Assembly: GCA_944388895.1 (NCBI GenBank)
Contig: CALXKR010000003.1
Coordinates: 1 to 33,561, forward strand
From: an uncultured Clostridia bacterium
GTDB taxonomy: Bacteria; Bacillota; Clostridia; TANB77; CAG-508
Direction: 5' to 3'
DNA length: 33,561 bases
Shown: one piece after another, positions 8,383 through 16,672 of the stretch
How the letters are laid out: the number at the start of each line of letters is the position of its first letter
Numbering within the stretch: position 1 is the first letter of the stretch
Translations under genes and position numbers: made by a program
The notes under the pieces: model-generated
Told to the model about the DNA's origin: nothing
Seen by the model: the letters and a program-made list of their open reading frames with translations, nothing else
Databases searched by the model: none

Positions 8383-9264
8383 CTAAGCTCTTGGATGAGC
8401 CTTTTTATATATGTCTTTTAGTCCAGGATCTTGAAATTGAGCATATACTTGTGTTGATGAAATATCTGAATGTCCAAGCATTGCTTGAATTGATTTTAAA
8501 TCAGCACCATTTTGTAATAAATGTGTTGCAAATGAATGTCTTAAAACATGTGGTGTTATGTCCTTTTCTATATGTGCTTGTTCTTTATAATATTTAACTA
8601 TTTTCCAAAAACCTTGTCTTGTAAGTCTAGAACCATTAACATTTACAAATAGTGCTTTGTTACTTTCATCTTTTATAAGTATTGGTCTAGCTTCTTCTAC
8701 ATATTCTTTTAATGCACTTTCTGCTAATACTCCTAAAGGAATTGTTCTAGTTTTTTTACCATTTGAACAGGTTACTGTATCTTCTTCAAAATTAACATCA
8801 TCAATGTTTAAATCTATAATTTCTGTAACTTTCATTCCAGTAGCATAGGCGAATTCTAGCATTGCCTTATCTCTAGTTCCTTTTAAGTCAATGTCTTTTG
8901 GTTGTTCTAACAAAAGTTCTACTTCTTCAGAAGTTAATACACTTGGTACCTTTTTTTCTATTTTTGGTGATTGTATTGATACTGTTGGATCTGCTTTAGC
9001 CTTTTTGGTTCTTAATAAAAATTGATAGAATGATCTTATTGATGCAAGGCTTCTTGAAGCAGTTGAAGTTTTCTTTCCCTCTTTTTGTAATTCTTTTAAA
9101 TAATTTTTAATGTCTTCTTCTTTAGCTTTTGCATAATTAATGTTGTTAGCATTAACATAATTTCTAAATTGCATTATGTCTCTTTTGTATGACTGTAAAG
9201 TATTGTTTGACAATTTTTTATCGTTTTGTAAGAATTCTAAAAAAAGTTTAATCTGTTTATCCAT
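8383..9264 (-). CDS. xerD: Tyrosine recombinase XerD
   Basis: XerD-type recombinase (293 aa) that resolves chromosome dimers at dif. The N-terminal SAM-like domain (about 1-85) and the catalytic domain (about 105-290) are complete. Visible catalytic positions are a Lys in the NGKKTRTIPL hairpin, HVLRHSFATHLL (His and the second Arg), the GHSDIS histidine and the nucleophile in STQVYAQF. The first catalytic Arg, normally in ATGLRVSEL, reads Lys here (ATGMKVTEI, K145). That is unusual and could lower activity or be a lineage variant. The gene lies next to spoIIM, as in Bacillus. The start has GGGGAG five bases upstream. Confidence 0.93.
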   Translation of the reverse strand: MDKQIKLFLEFLQNDKKLSNNTLQSYKRDIMQFRNYVNANNINYAKAKEEDIKNYLKELQKEGKKTSTASRSLASIRSFYQFLLRTKKAKADPTVSIQSPKIEKKVPSVLTSEEVELLLEQPKDIDLKGTRDKAMLEFAYATGMKVTEIIDLNIDDVNFEEDTVTCSNGKKTRTIPLGVLAESALKEYVEEARPILIKDESNKALFVNVNGSRLTRQGFWKIVKYYKEQAHIEKDITPHVLRHSFATHLLQNGADLKSIQAMLGHSDISSTQVYAQFQDPGLKDIYKKAHPRA

Positions 9265-9348
9265 TTTTGCTCCCCTATTTCTATATTTTTTATTCTTTAC
9301 TTAAACTTATTATGTTATATCAAATTATTGATAAAAAGTAAAGAGATT

Positions 9349-9972
9349 TTATAAATATTTTACAATACTTATTGATAAATTACTGCTAATATATGTTTCA
9401 ATAAGTGACGCAACTAGCAGAACAACAAGTATTATAAGTGAAAAAATTGTATGTCTAATTATTTCAATTTTTATATTTTCTTTTCTTTTATCTTTTATAA
9501 TAGATTTATATAAATTTATTCCACTAACAGATAAAAGTAAAATGCTTGGAATAAATATTATGTTATGTAAAAGCATTGAGGATGTTACAAAAAGTATTGC
9601 TTTACCAGTTCCTAGTGTTGATACTACTGAAGATATAGTATATCCTAAAGCAAAACCTTTGTAAGCAATTACACCATAAACAATTGGTATTCCTATTACT
9701 GTTGAACTCATAAACCATATAATTAAAACAGTTATAAAGTTATTTTTAAATGATGTTTTTAATAGCTCTCCATAATTAAGTTTCGTACCATTTTTTAATT
9801 CTGTAATAAAATTATTAATATAAGAATTTATTTCATTTTTATTATCAGCATTTGAATTATTAACTACTATTATTCCTATTATTATTCCAACTAAAAAAAT
9901 TATAGTTAAAATTATATATGACCTTATATTTTTAATAATATGTTCTTCAATTATTTTTTTAAAGTTCTTCAT
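9349..9972 (-). CDS. spoIIM: Stage II sporulation protein M
   Basis: SpoIIM is a membrane component of the SpoIIDMP complex that thins septal peptidoglycan and drives engulfment of the forespore. The 207 aa show an N-terminal cytoplasmic stretch (MKNFKKIIEEHIIKN), a first membrane helix (about 17-37) and four further hydrophobic segments, including the conserved IPIVYGVIAYKGFALGYTIS region (about 102-121). AGGAGG lies six bases before the ATG. Its place beside xerD agrees with Bacillus gene order. Confidence 0.93.
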   Translation of the reverse strand: MKNFKKIIEEHIIKNIRSYIILTIIFLVGIIIGIIVVNNSNADNKNEINSYINNFITELKNGTKLNYGELLKTSFKNNFITVLIIWFMSSTVIGIPIVYGVIAYKGFALGYTISSVVSTLGTGKAILFVTSSMLLHNIIFIPSILLLSVSGINLYKSIIKDKRKENIKIEIIRHTIFSLIILVVLLVASLIETYISSNLSISIVKYL

Positions 9973-10030
9973 CCTATTCCTCCTAATACATAATATCTAT
10001 TCAATAAAAGGAGAAATAGAACTTTCAATT

Positions 10031-11221
10031 TTATCCTAGTTGAACTTTACCATATACTCCGCCACCACCAGCGTGAATATGCATATTTCCATTTCTTGAG
10101 TTATCTATAATTTGTGCTTGTTTATTTCCAACTACTGCTTCAATATCGTCTTTTGTAGCTTTGTGTAAAATAGTCATTTCTGTTCCGAAATTTTCTAATA
10201 ATTTTTCAATTGTTTTTCCACCAACACCAGGCATAAATTGTAATGGTATTTGATAATTATATTTTGGTCTAAAATTTGGACTAGTAGAATTTTGATCTTT
10301 AATTACTTCTATTCTGTCATAAACTCCCATAGTTATGTTGTTTCCTCCACATTTGTTGCAAGTAAAAGCAGGAGGCTCTGTTTCTATAGAAGAATTGCAA
10401 TCTTCACAAAAGCTTCTATTATATTTTCCTAGTTTTGGATCTAGTCCATAATTAGCTAATATTTTTCTTCCATCTTCCATCTTAATAGCTTTTATAATTT
10501 CTGAAAAGCTAATATTTTCTACAAGAAGTTTATTATATTCTCTAGCAATTTTAGGTAAAGAATGCGCATCTGAATTTGTTATAAAACTTTTATTAGAAAG
10601 TTCGCTAATTTCATCAGCAATTTCAGTATCTGCACTTAATCCTAATTCTACTGCAAAAACTTCTTTGTATTTATCCTTAAAAATTCTTTGTAATCTTTCT
10701 GTACAATTTCCATAATAGCTTTTATATGGTGTAAATATATGTGCTGGAATCAATACCCCATTGTATTTTTGAACTATTGATAAAAGCTCATATCCAGATA
10801 AATCAGATTTTTGACTACTTAAAGTTATATTGTGTATGTGATGAGACATTTCTTTTGAAAATCCTTTAATGTCTTTTAAAGTTGGAAAATAGCATAAATT
10901 ATGAGCGCATCCCCTTTTTCCATCTTCTCTAATTTCTGTTGTCTCTATTTCACTACCCAAAATTATACATATTTTATCTTTATATATAATTCCTCCATCT
11001 TCTATTTCATATGCCTCTCCACTTTTTAAGAAGTTTTCTATATCTTCAATAACATATGGTGATGCACAATCTATAATTCCTACAACATCTATTCCTTTTC
11101 TGTCAAAACATTCTTTAGCAATATTAGCAAAATTCAAAGATTTTGCTGCTGTTATTTTTATTGGTTTTCCATTTTCACTTCTTCCAATGTGTACATGTAA
11201 ATCTGCAAATATTTCGTACAT
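10031..11221 (-). CDS. Endonuclease Q-like PHP-domain protein (TIGR00375)
   Basis: Member of the TIGR00375/EndoQ family. Characterised members nick DNA next to deaminated bases (uracil, hypoxanthine). The 396 aa start with a PHP phosphoesterase domain with metal ligands in FADLHVHIGRS (D7, H9, H11), later LGSEIETTE, CAHNLCYFP, PAHIFTPYKSYYG and SFITNSDAHSLPK. A zinc ribbon follows (CEDCNSS...CNKCGGN), then a helix-hairpin-helix (FMPGVGGKTIEKLLENFG) that would contact DNA. AAAGG lies eight bases before the ATG. Deamination repair is inferred from the family. Confidence 0.9.
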   Translation of the reverse strand: MYEIFADLHVHIGRSENGKPIKITAAKSLNFANIAKECFDRKGIDVVGIIDCASPYVIEDIENFLKSGEAYEIEDGGIIYKDKICIILGSEIETTEIREDGKRGCAHNLCYFPTLKDIKGFSKEMSHHIHNITLSSQKSDLSGYELLSIVQKYNGVLIPAHIFTPYKSYYGNCTERLQRIFKDKYKEVFAVELGLSADTEIADEISELSNKSFITNSDAHSLPKIAREYNKLLVENISFSEIIKAIKMEDGRKILANYGLDPKLGKYNRSFCEDCNSSIETEPPAFTCNKCGGNNITMGVYDRIEVIKDQNSTSPNFRPKYNYQIPLQFMPGVGGKTIEKLLENFGTEMTILHKATKDDIEAVVGNKQAQIIDNSRNGNMHIHAGGGGVYGKVQLG

Positions 11222-11251
11222 AAATTATTCCTTTCTACCTTTTTTATCAAG

Positions 11252-11279
11252 AAAAATAGGCATGCATAGTGCATAGCCC
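11252..11279 (-). terminator. Terminator after the HD-GYP-like gene
   Basis: On the minus strand GGC-ATGCA pairs with TGCAT-GCC with one bulged base, followed by TATTTTTC. It lies within 10 bases of the stop at 11287. Confidence 0.6.
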
Positions 11280-11286
11280 ATTTCCT

Positions 11287-12114
11287 CTAATTAGAGTTTA
11301 TGTTATACTGATCGTCCTTAATATATATAGTTTCACTTTGATTTGTTACATTTCCTATTGTTTCTCTGCCTTGTACAGATTTTTTTATTTCACTTAGCAT
11401 ATCATCAGTTAGATCTTTTACTACTTGTTCATCTTTATTTTTTTCTTTACTACTATAATTTAGAATTGCATTAGCTGTTCTTTCATATATGTTAGTAGAA
11501 GAATTTATAGCAATTCTTGTATCTACTCCATCATATTGCTTAGCTTCCCATGTAAGAATTTCAATTTGCTCTATATAGTTAACAAATTCAACAAACTTAT
11601 TAAGAAATTGATTGTTTTTTCCTTTTAAATTTCTAAATTGTAACAAAACTAATGCTTCGTCAGGTTTAAACCCTATTCTTTCTGGTCTATCTAAAAGCAT
11701 TCCTCCAAACTGATCAGCTAATTCAAGTATATCACTTTCTAAGCTTCTATTTTGGCTTTTTGTGTATCTATTTACGCCTTCACATATATTAGCAAAGTTT
11801 TCTGTAAATCCTAATTTTTTTAAATATTCTGCTCCATTTTTAGCATAATTCTTAATATCTTCTAAATCTGTGGAATTTTCTTTTTTCATGCAGTCGCAAA
11901 GAAGTCTAGCTGTTAATATGACATTTTCATCTAACACTATTTCTGGATATTTTTCTCTTAAATAATCTAAAAATTGTTTTGTTATTAAAGTTTTAAAAAT
12001 TACAGTATTATCATAAAAAATTCCTGTTTTTTTCTTTAAATAATATACAATTTCTAGTTTTTTTATCCAATCTCTTTCGTTTAGGATATATTCTGCAAAT
12101 GTTCCACCTTCCAT
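11287..12114 (-). CDS. Degenerate HD-GYP-like protein
   Basis: A 275-aa protein I cannot name. Its middle third follows the HD-GYP/HD domain layout: ILTARLLCDCMKK (about 66-78) sits where LLHDIGK is expected, and ADQFGGMLLDRPERIGFKP (about 133-151) followed by DEALVLL matches the HD-GYP helix with its 'D-x-F ... R-P' pattern. The His-Asp metal pair is Cys-Asp here and the later HH pair is missing, so hydrolysis of cyclic nucleotides is unlikely and a binding or scaffold role is more plausible. The C-terminal 60 residues look disordered. I chose the ATG at 12114 (GAGGAGG eight bases upstream). It has its own promoter and terminator. Confidence 0.6.
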   Translation of the reverse strand: MEGGTFAEYILNERDWIKKLEIVYYLKKKTGIFYDNTVIFKTLITKQFLDYLREKYPEIVLDENVILTARLLCDCMKKENSTDLEDIKNYAKNGAEYLKKLGFTENFANICEGVNRYTKSQNRSLESDILELADQFGGMLLDRPERIGFKPDEALVLLQFRNLKGKNNQFLNKFVEFVNYIEQIEILTWEAKQYDGVDTRIAINSSTNIYERTANAILNYSSKEKNKDEQVVKDLTDDMLSEIKKSVQGRETIGNVTNQSETIYIKDDQYNINSN

Positions 12115-12138
12115 TTTGCTTTCCTCCTCTTTAGTAGA

Positions 12139-12167
12139 ATTATATTTCAATATTATATATTTTTCAA
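12139..12167 (-). promoter_or_regulatory. Promoter of the HD-GYP-like gene
   Basis: TTGAAA and TATAAT on the minus strand with a 17-base spacer, 25 bases before the start codon. Confidence 0.7.
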
Positions 12168-12200
12168 TCAGTGTAATGAAAAATTAATATTTTTGAAATA

Positions 12201-13424
12201 TTATTGTAATATAAGACCTTTTGTGTAATCTAAATTTGCTACTGAGTTTCTTTTATAACCTAATGTATATATGTTAGTAGCTTTTTTATCTATTTCGAGC
12301 ATTCTTGCTATCTTTTTATTTTTATTTGTTTTTTCAAACTTTTTTAGTGAAGTTATAATTTTCGCTTTATTGTTAATTTGAGACAATAATATTTTTCCAT
12401 TTTCTGAACAGCCTAGTATTCTAACATATGGTACTATTTTTTTAGAATATTCCATATCTTTTTTAGTTATTCCTAATAAAGCATATAATAATATTCTTTG
12501 TATTCTTGTTTGAGTATATCTTTTTGATTTAATACCATTAATTAAATCAATCAAATTATTAGTTTTATTAGACACATCTTTTATTAAATTTTCTAGACCT
12601 TCTGATACATCTGGCAAATTTGCAATTTCTTGTATACTCATAGTTCTTAGTTTGTATAATATTTCTGCACCATATGCAGTAAGGTCAAGTACATAAGTTC
12701 CTTCTCTTATATTATTTAATAAAATGCTTAAGGTTGTTGATGGAACAACTTTTCTTATTTCTTCAAGTTGATTTCTTAAAAGCAAACTTCTTATTCCTGT
12801 AGCACTAGCATATTCGTCAATTATTTTTGTACTATTGTAATAAACCTTTTCCCTTTTTACTCCTATAGGAATTAGATTACTTCTTTGCTTTTTTAATGCT
12901 TTTAAATATTCTATTGCTAGTATATTATTTGAACCATTTAATATATTAGAATATCTTTTTATATCGTTTAAATACATCATAAGTGCTATTTCTCTAGCTT
13001 TAGGATATGAACTTCCTTTTTGAAGTTCTGCTTTTAATAAACTTGTATACTCTTGTGGTTCACTAAGTAAAACATTTGCTATATTGTTTAAGCTTGAAAT
13101 ATCGTCTGCTTCCATTCCAAAAGAAATACTGTCTACAATTCCTATTTTATTTAATATTTTAATAGCTCCACTAGAAAAATTTTCTGCACTGGATATACTA
13201 TAAATAGTTGGAAGTTCTATTACTAAATCTACTCCTCCATTTATTGCCATTTTGGCTTTTTCCCATTTATTTATTACTGAAGTATTTCCTCTTTGAGTAA
13301 AGTTACCTGTTATAACTGCTACTACAAAGTCTGCTCCTGTTTGTTCTTTTGTTTTTTGTATGTGATAAGCATGTCCATTGTGAAATGGATTATATTCTGC
13401 TATTATTCCTACAACTTTACTCAA
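12201..13424 (-). CDS. tmcAL: tRNA(Met) cytidine acetate ligase
   Basis: TmcAL (YlbM) acetylates C34 in the anticodon of elongator tRNA-Met from acetate and ATP. The 407 aa begin with a nucleotidyltransferase fold: AEYNPFHNGHAYH with HNGH at 15-18, then the family-specific ITGNFTQRGNTSVINKWEKA (about 38-57) and GVDLVIELPTIYSISSAENF. The middle and C-terminal parts match the family (EYASATGIRSLL, RILLYALLGI). The start is a TTG six bases after AGGAGG; TTG starts recur in this window (UPF0182, ymdB). It is divergent from rnhA and their promoters overlap. Confidence 0.95.
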   Translation of the reverse strand: MSKVVGIIAEYNPFHNGHAYHIQKTKEQTGADFVVAVITGNFTQRGNTSVINKWEKAKMAINGGVDLVIELPTIYSISSAENFSSGAIKILNKIGIVDSISFGMEADDISSLNNIANVLLSEPQEYTSLLKAELQKGSSYPKAREIALMMYLNDIKRYSNILNGSNNILAIEYLKALKKQRSNLIPIGVKREKVYYNSTKIIDEYASATGIRSLLLRNQLEEIRKVVPSTTLSILLNNIREGTYVLDLTAYGAEILYKLRTMSIQEIANLPDVSEGLENLIKDVSNKTNNLIDLINGIKSKRYTQTRIQRILLYALLGITKKDMEYSKKIVPYVRILGCSENGKILLSQINNKAKIITSLKKFEKTNKNKKIARMLEIDKKATNIYTLGYKRNSVANLDYTKGLILQ

Positions 13425-13439
13425 ATTGCACCTCCTCTA

Positions 13440-13468
13440 TTGAACCTTTATCAATTTATTGATATAAT
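13440..13468 (+). promoter_or_regulatory. rnhA promoter
   Basis: TTGAAC and TATAAT are 17 bases apart, 42 bases before the rnhA ATG. The -10 overlaps the -10 of the opposite tmcAL promoter. Confidence 0.75.
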
Positions 13469-13492
13469 ATCACAAAATTAGTTTTTTATCAA
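13464..13492 (-). promoter_or_regulatory. tmcAL promoter
   Basis: TTGATA and TATTAT on the minus strand are 17 bases apart. The -10 shares five bases with the rnhA -10, so the two promoters should exclude each other. Confidence 0.7.
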
Positions 13493-13510
13493 TGATTATG
13501 GAGGTTTTCT

Positions 13511-13945
13511 ATGGAAAAAATTACAATTTATACTGACGGAGCTTGCTCAGGAAATCCAGGCCCTGGTGGTTGGGGTTGTATATTAATGTATAATGGTAAT
13601 AAAAAAGAATTATCTGGTGGAAGTAAAGAAACAACAAATAATATTATGGAAATAACAGCTACAATAGAAGCTTTAAAAGCTTTAAAATTTCCATGTGAAG
13701 TTGATTTATATAGTGATAGTGCTTATGTAGTTAACTGTTTTAATCAAGGTTGGATTTATAATTGGATAAAAAAAGGTTGGAAAACTGCTGGTGGAGATTC
13801 TGTTAAAAATAGAGAATTATGGGAAGAATTATATAAACTCACTCAAATTCATACAGTAACTTTTCATAAAGTTAAAGGTCATGCTGATAATGAATTTAAT
13901 AACAGATGTGATGAACTTGCAAGGAATGCAATAAAGAATTTATAA
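13511..13945 (+). CDS. rnhA: Ribonuclease HI
   Basis: RNase HI degrades the RNA strand of RNA-DNA hybrids. At 144 aa it is the normal single-domain length. The four acidic catalytic residues are present: D9 (IYTDGACSGNPGPGGWG), E47 (NNIMEITATIEAL), D69 (LYSDSAYVVN) and D134 (NNRCDELARNA), along with H124 in KVKGHADN. The WIYNWIKKGWKT basic protrusion is also present. GGAGG lies six bases before the ATG. It is monocistronic, with its own promoter and a strong terminator. Confidence 0.97.
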   Translation: MEKITIYTDGACSGNPGPGGWGCILMYNGNKKELSGGSKETTNNIMEITATIEALKALKFPCEVDLYSDSAYVVNCFNQGWIYNWIKKGWKTAGGDSVKNRELWEELYKLTQIHTVTFHKVKGHADNEFNNRCDELARNAIKNL

Positions 13946-13979
13946 AAAAATAAGTAGAATTTTATCTACTTATTTTTTT
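13944..13979. terminator. Bidirectional terminator between rnhA and tRNA-Thr
   Basis: Perfect 15-bp arms (seven A/T plus TAAGTAGA) with a 6-base loop end in seven T on either strand. It serves rnhA on the plus strand and the tRNA on the minus strand. Confidence 0.85.
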
Positions 13980-13983
13980 GTTT

Positions 13984-14059
13984 TGGAGCCTACGACGGGG
14001 ATTGAACCCGTGACCTCAGCCTTACCAAGGCTGCACTCTACCAACTGAGCTACATAGGC
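13984..14059 (-). tRNA. tRNA-Thr (anticodon GGU)
   Basis: A full 76-base cloverleaf with encoded CCA. The acceptor GCCTATG pairs with CGTAGGC (one G-U). The anticodon stem CAGCC/GGCTG encloses loop TTGGTAA, giving anticodon GGU, which reads ACC/ACU. The T-arm ACGGG/CCCGT is perfect. It lies just after sigH on the same strand. Confidence 0.97.
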
Positions 14060-14068
14060 ATATATAAG

Positions 14069-14086
14069 AGCATACATAAGTATGCT
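14069..14086 (-). terminator. Possible sigH terminator
   Basis: AGCATAC and GTATGCT form a 7-bp stem with a 4-base loop directly after the sigH stop. The T-tract is weak, so some read-through into tRNA-Thr is possible. Confidence 0.4.
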
Positions 14087-14734
14087 TTATTCATTATCAA
14101 TGTTTTTAATAGCCTTTTTCCTAATTCTTTGAATTGCATTATCTATAGATTTTACAGGAGAGTTTAAACTTTCAGCAATTTGAACATAACTTTGCCCATC
14201 TATAAATTTTGCTAAAACTTTTTTTTCAAAATCACTTAAAGATTCATCTATTGTTTTTTCAATCATTTTATAGTATTCATTTTTTGTTACTGTTTCAAGT
14301 GGATCTTCAATTGGATTTGCATCTAATACCTCAATAAGCTGTCCTTCTTCTTCTCCATCTTCATTCTCATAATTTGAGGTATTTAAAGATAAATATGAAT
14401 TAAGAGGCATATGTTTTTGTCTATTAGAGCCTTTTATTGCTGTAATAATTTGTCTTTCTATGCAAAGATTAGCAAATGTTTTAAAAGAGTTTTGTTTTTC
14501 TAAGTCAAAATCTCTAATAGCTTTAAATAGTCCTATTAAACCTTCTTGCTCAATATCTTCTTTTTCAGCACCATTTAAATAATATTTACTAATTTTCATA
14601 TTAACAATATCTTTATATTTATGAATTAAGTAGTTTAAAGCTAAATTATCTTTAGCTTTTACTTTTTTTATAATTTCTTCATCTGTCATATCATCATAAA
14701 TATTTCTTGAAAAGAAAACATTGCTGTTTGTCAT
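14087..14734 (-). CDS. sigH: RNA polymerase sigma-H factor
   Basis: SigH (Spo0H) is the sigma factor for the transition to stationary phase and early sporulation. The 215 aa align along their length with Bacillus SigH. Region 2 has YLIHKYKDIVNMKISKYYL and EDIEQEGLIGLFKAIRDF with KTFANLCIERQIITAIKGS (-10 recognition). RQKHMPLNSYLSL is nearly invariant in SigH, and region 4 ends with DGQSYVQIAESLNSPVKSID. It has a near-consensus promoter (14769-14797). GGAGG lies 11 bases before the ATG, rather far. Confidence 0.96.
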   Translation of the reverse strand: MTNSNVFFSRNIYDDMTDEEIIKKVKAKDNLALNYLIHKYKDIVNMKISKYYLNGAEKEDIEQEGLIGLFKAIRDFDLEKQNSFKTFANLCIERQIITAIKGSNRQKHMPLNSYLSLNTSNYENEDGEEEGQLIEVLDANPIEDPLETVTKNEYYKMIEKTIDESLSDFEKKVLAKFIDGQSYVQIAESLNSPVKSIDNAIQRIRKKAIKNIDNE

Positions 14735-14768
14735 TTAAAAGTATACCTCCAACTGTATTTACTACTGT

Positions 14769-14797
14769 ATTATATTTATAAAAATCTTTAATGTCAA
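14769..14797 (-). promoter_or_regulatory. sigH promoter
   Basis: TTGACA and TATAAT with a 17-base spacer on the minus strand, 34 bases before the sigH ATG. A perfect housekeeping-type promoter. Confidence 0.85.
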
Positions 14798-14815
14798 TAT
14801 GTTTTAGAATAATTA

Positions 14816-14844
14816 TTGTTTTTTAATTTATTTTATGCTATTAT
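14816..14844 (+). promoter_or_regulatory. rqcH promoter
   Basis: TTGTTT and TATTAT are 17 bases apart, 22 bases before the rqcH ATG. Divergent from the sigH promoter without overlap. Confidence 0.5.
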
Positions 14845-14866
14845 TTACTAGAAAATGGAGGTTATT

Positions 14867-16573
14867 ATGGCTTTTGATGGCATGGTTTTAAAATCAGTTG
14901 TAAAAGAATTAAACATATTAAAAAATGGTAAAGTAAATAGAATATATGAACCATCTAATAACAATATAATTTTTAGTATTTATGCAGAAGGTTCAACTTA
15001 TGCTTTAGACATAGATGTAAGTGCAAATAATTACAGAATAAATCTAACAACACATGAAAAAAGCAATCCTTATGTTGCTCCTAATTTTTGTATGCTACTT
15101 AGAAAATATTTAATTGGAGCTAGAATAAACAAAATATATACTAACGGATTAGAAAGAATTGTTTTTATCGAATTTGAATGTTTTAATGAAATGAATGATA
15201 AAATCACTAGAACGCTTGTAATTGAATTAATGGGTAAATATAGTAACATTATATTGTTAAATCATGAAAATGTTATTTTAGATGCTTTAAAGCGATTTGA
15301 TACTAATGTTATAAATGCAGATGAAAGAAATATAATGCCAATGAGAAAATATATACTACCTTCTTCTAACAAAAAGGATATTGAAACTTTATCTAAAGAA
15401 AATTTTATGGTTATATGTAAATCTCAAAATATTCATACACTAGATTTACTACTTTCAAGTACCTTTACTGGTATAAGTAAACTATTTATTCAAAGTGCAT
15501 TAGATTTTTTAAAAATATCTAATACTGTATCTGATAAAAATTTAGAAGAGTTGTACGATTATATTTTTAATATATTAAGTTCTAATAATGTAGTATGTAA
15601 AAAATATAAAAATAATTATTCAATTTTTATAGATAATAACGAAAAAGAATCTTTTCAAATTAATTTTTTCTTAGATGATTTTTATTACGAAAAAATGCAA
15701 GAAGATCTTTTTAAAAATTATAGAAATAATTTACTTAAAGTTATAAATAACACTTTAGATAAAATTACTAAAAAATTAGATAATATAAATAATAAAATAG
15801 AAGCTTGCAAAGATATGAATAAATATAAAATTTATGGTGAACTTCTAATTGCAAATATTTATAGAATAAACACATTGAATATTTCGGATAATTTTGTAGA
15901 ACTAGAAAATTACTATGATAATAACAATATTGTTTCTGTTCCTGTCAATACTGATATTTCTACTTCTCAAAATGCTGAAAAATATTTCAGAAAATATAAT
16001 AAATTAAAAAACACTTTAGAAGTAGTAAATATTCAAAAAAAAGATGCTGAAAAAGAACTAAATTATTTAGGAAGCTTAATTTATGAATTAGATAATGCTA
16101 CTGATATTGATGCTATTAATGAAATATATAATGAAATTTCTGAAAATATTCTTTTTAATGATAATATTAAGCAAAACAAAAATTCAAATAAAAATATCAA
16201 GTCTTCCCTTTCTAGCCAAGACAATTATATGCGTTTAAATTTGGATGGTTATACAGTTTTAGTTGGAAAAAATAATAGACAAAATGATTATTTAACAATG
16301 AAAATTGCAAATGATAATGATTACTGGTTTCACACTAAAGATATTCATGGTAGCCATGTTATTCTTAGATGTTCTGGTGATACTCCTAAAATGGAAACTA
16401 TTATAAAGTGTGCTAAATTAGCAGCATATTACAGTAAAGCTAAATTTTCTTCAAATGTACCTGTTGATTACACATTAAAAAAATATGTAAAAAAGCCAAA
16501 TGGATCTCAACCAGGATATGTAATTTATACGAATCAAAAAACGGTTAATGTTGAACCAAGTTCACTTATTTAG
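14867..16573 (+). CDS. rqcH: Ribosome quality control protein RqcH (NFACT)
   Basis: RqcH (older name FbpA, fibronectin-binding) binds split 50S subunits carrying stalled nascent chains and recruits tRNA-Ala to add alanine tails. The 568 aa show NFACT-N (MAFDGMVLKSVVKEL, PNFCMLLRKYLIG, VIELMGKYSNIILL), a long coiled coil (about 290-420) and a C-terminal NFACT-R domain with NDYWFHTKDIHGSHVILR. The conserved Asp-Arg pair that contacts tRNA (D97-R98 in Bacillus) is Glu-Arg here (E96-R97). I chose the ATG at 14867, after GGAGG; the ATG at 14855 overlaps that site. It converges on the DUF4116 gene through a shared terminator. Confidence 0.95.
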   Translation: MAFDGMVLKSVVKELNILKNGKVNRIYEPSNNNIIFSIYAEGSTYALDIDVSANNYRINLTTHEKSNPYVAPNFCMLLRKYLIGARINKIYTNGLERIVFIEFECFNEMNDKITRTLVIELMGKYSNIILLNHENVILDALKRFDTNVINADERNIMPMRKYILPSSNKKDIETLSKENFMVICKSQNIHTLDLLLSSTFTGISKLFIQSALDFLKISNTVSDKNLEELYDYIFNILSSNNVVCKKYKNNYSIFIDNNEKESFQINFFLDDFYYEKMQEDLFKNYRNNLLKVINNTLDKITKKLDNINNKIEACKDMNKYKIYGELLIANIYRINTLNISDNFVELENYYDNNNIVSVPVNTDISTSQNAEKYFRKYNKLKNTLEVVNIQKKDAEKELNYLGSLIYELDNATDIDAINEIYNEISENILFNDNIKQNKNSNKNIKSSLSSQDNYMRLNLDGYTVLVGKNNRQNDYLTMKIANDNDYWFHTKDIHGSHVILRCSGDTPKMETIIKCAKLAAYYSKAKFSSNVPVDYTLKKYVKKPNGSQPGYVIYTNQKTVNVEPSSLI

Positions 16574-16616
16574 TTATTGAATACATAATTTTATAAATAT
16601 TTCAGCTTTATATAAG

Positions 16617-16655
16617 AATAACCTTAATGATATAATATTTATCATTAAGGTTATT
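16617..16655. terminator. Bidirectional terminator of rqcH and the ftsY-side gene run
   Basis: Perfect 16-bp arms starting AATAACCTTAATGATA with a 7-base loop, between the converging stops at 16573 and 16673. Confidence 0.85.
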
Positions 16656-16672
16656 TTCATTTTAATTTATAT

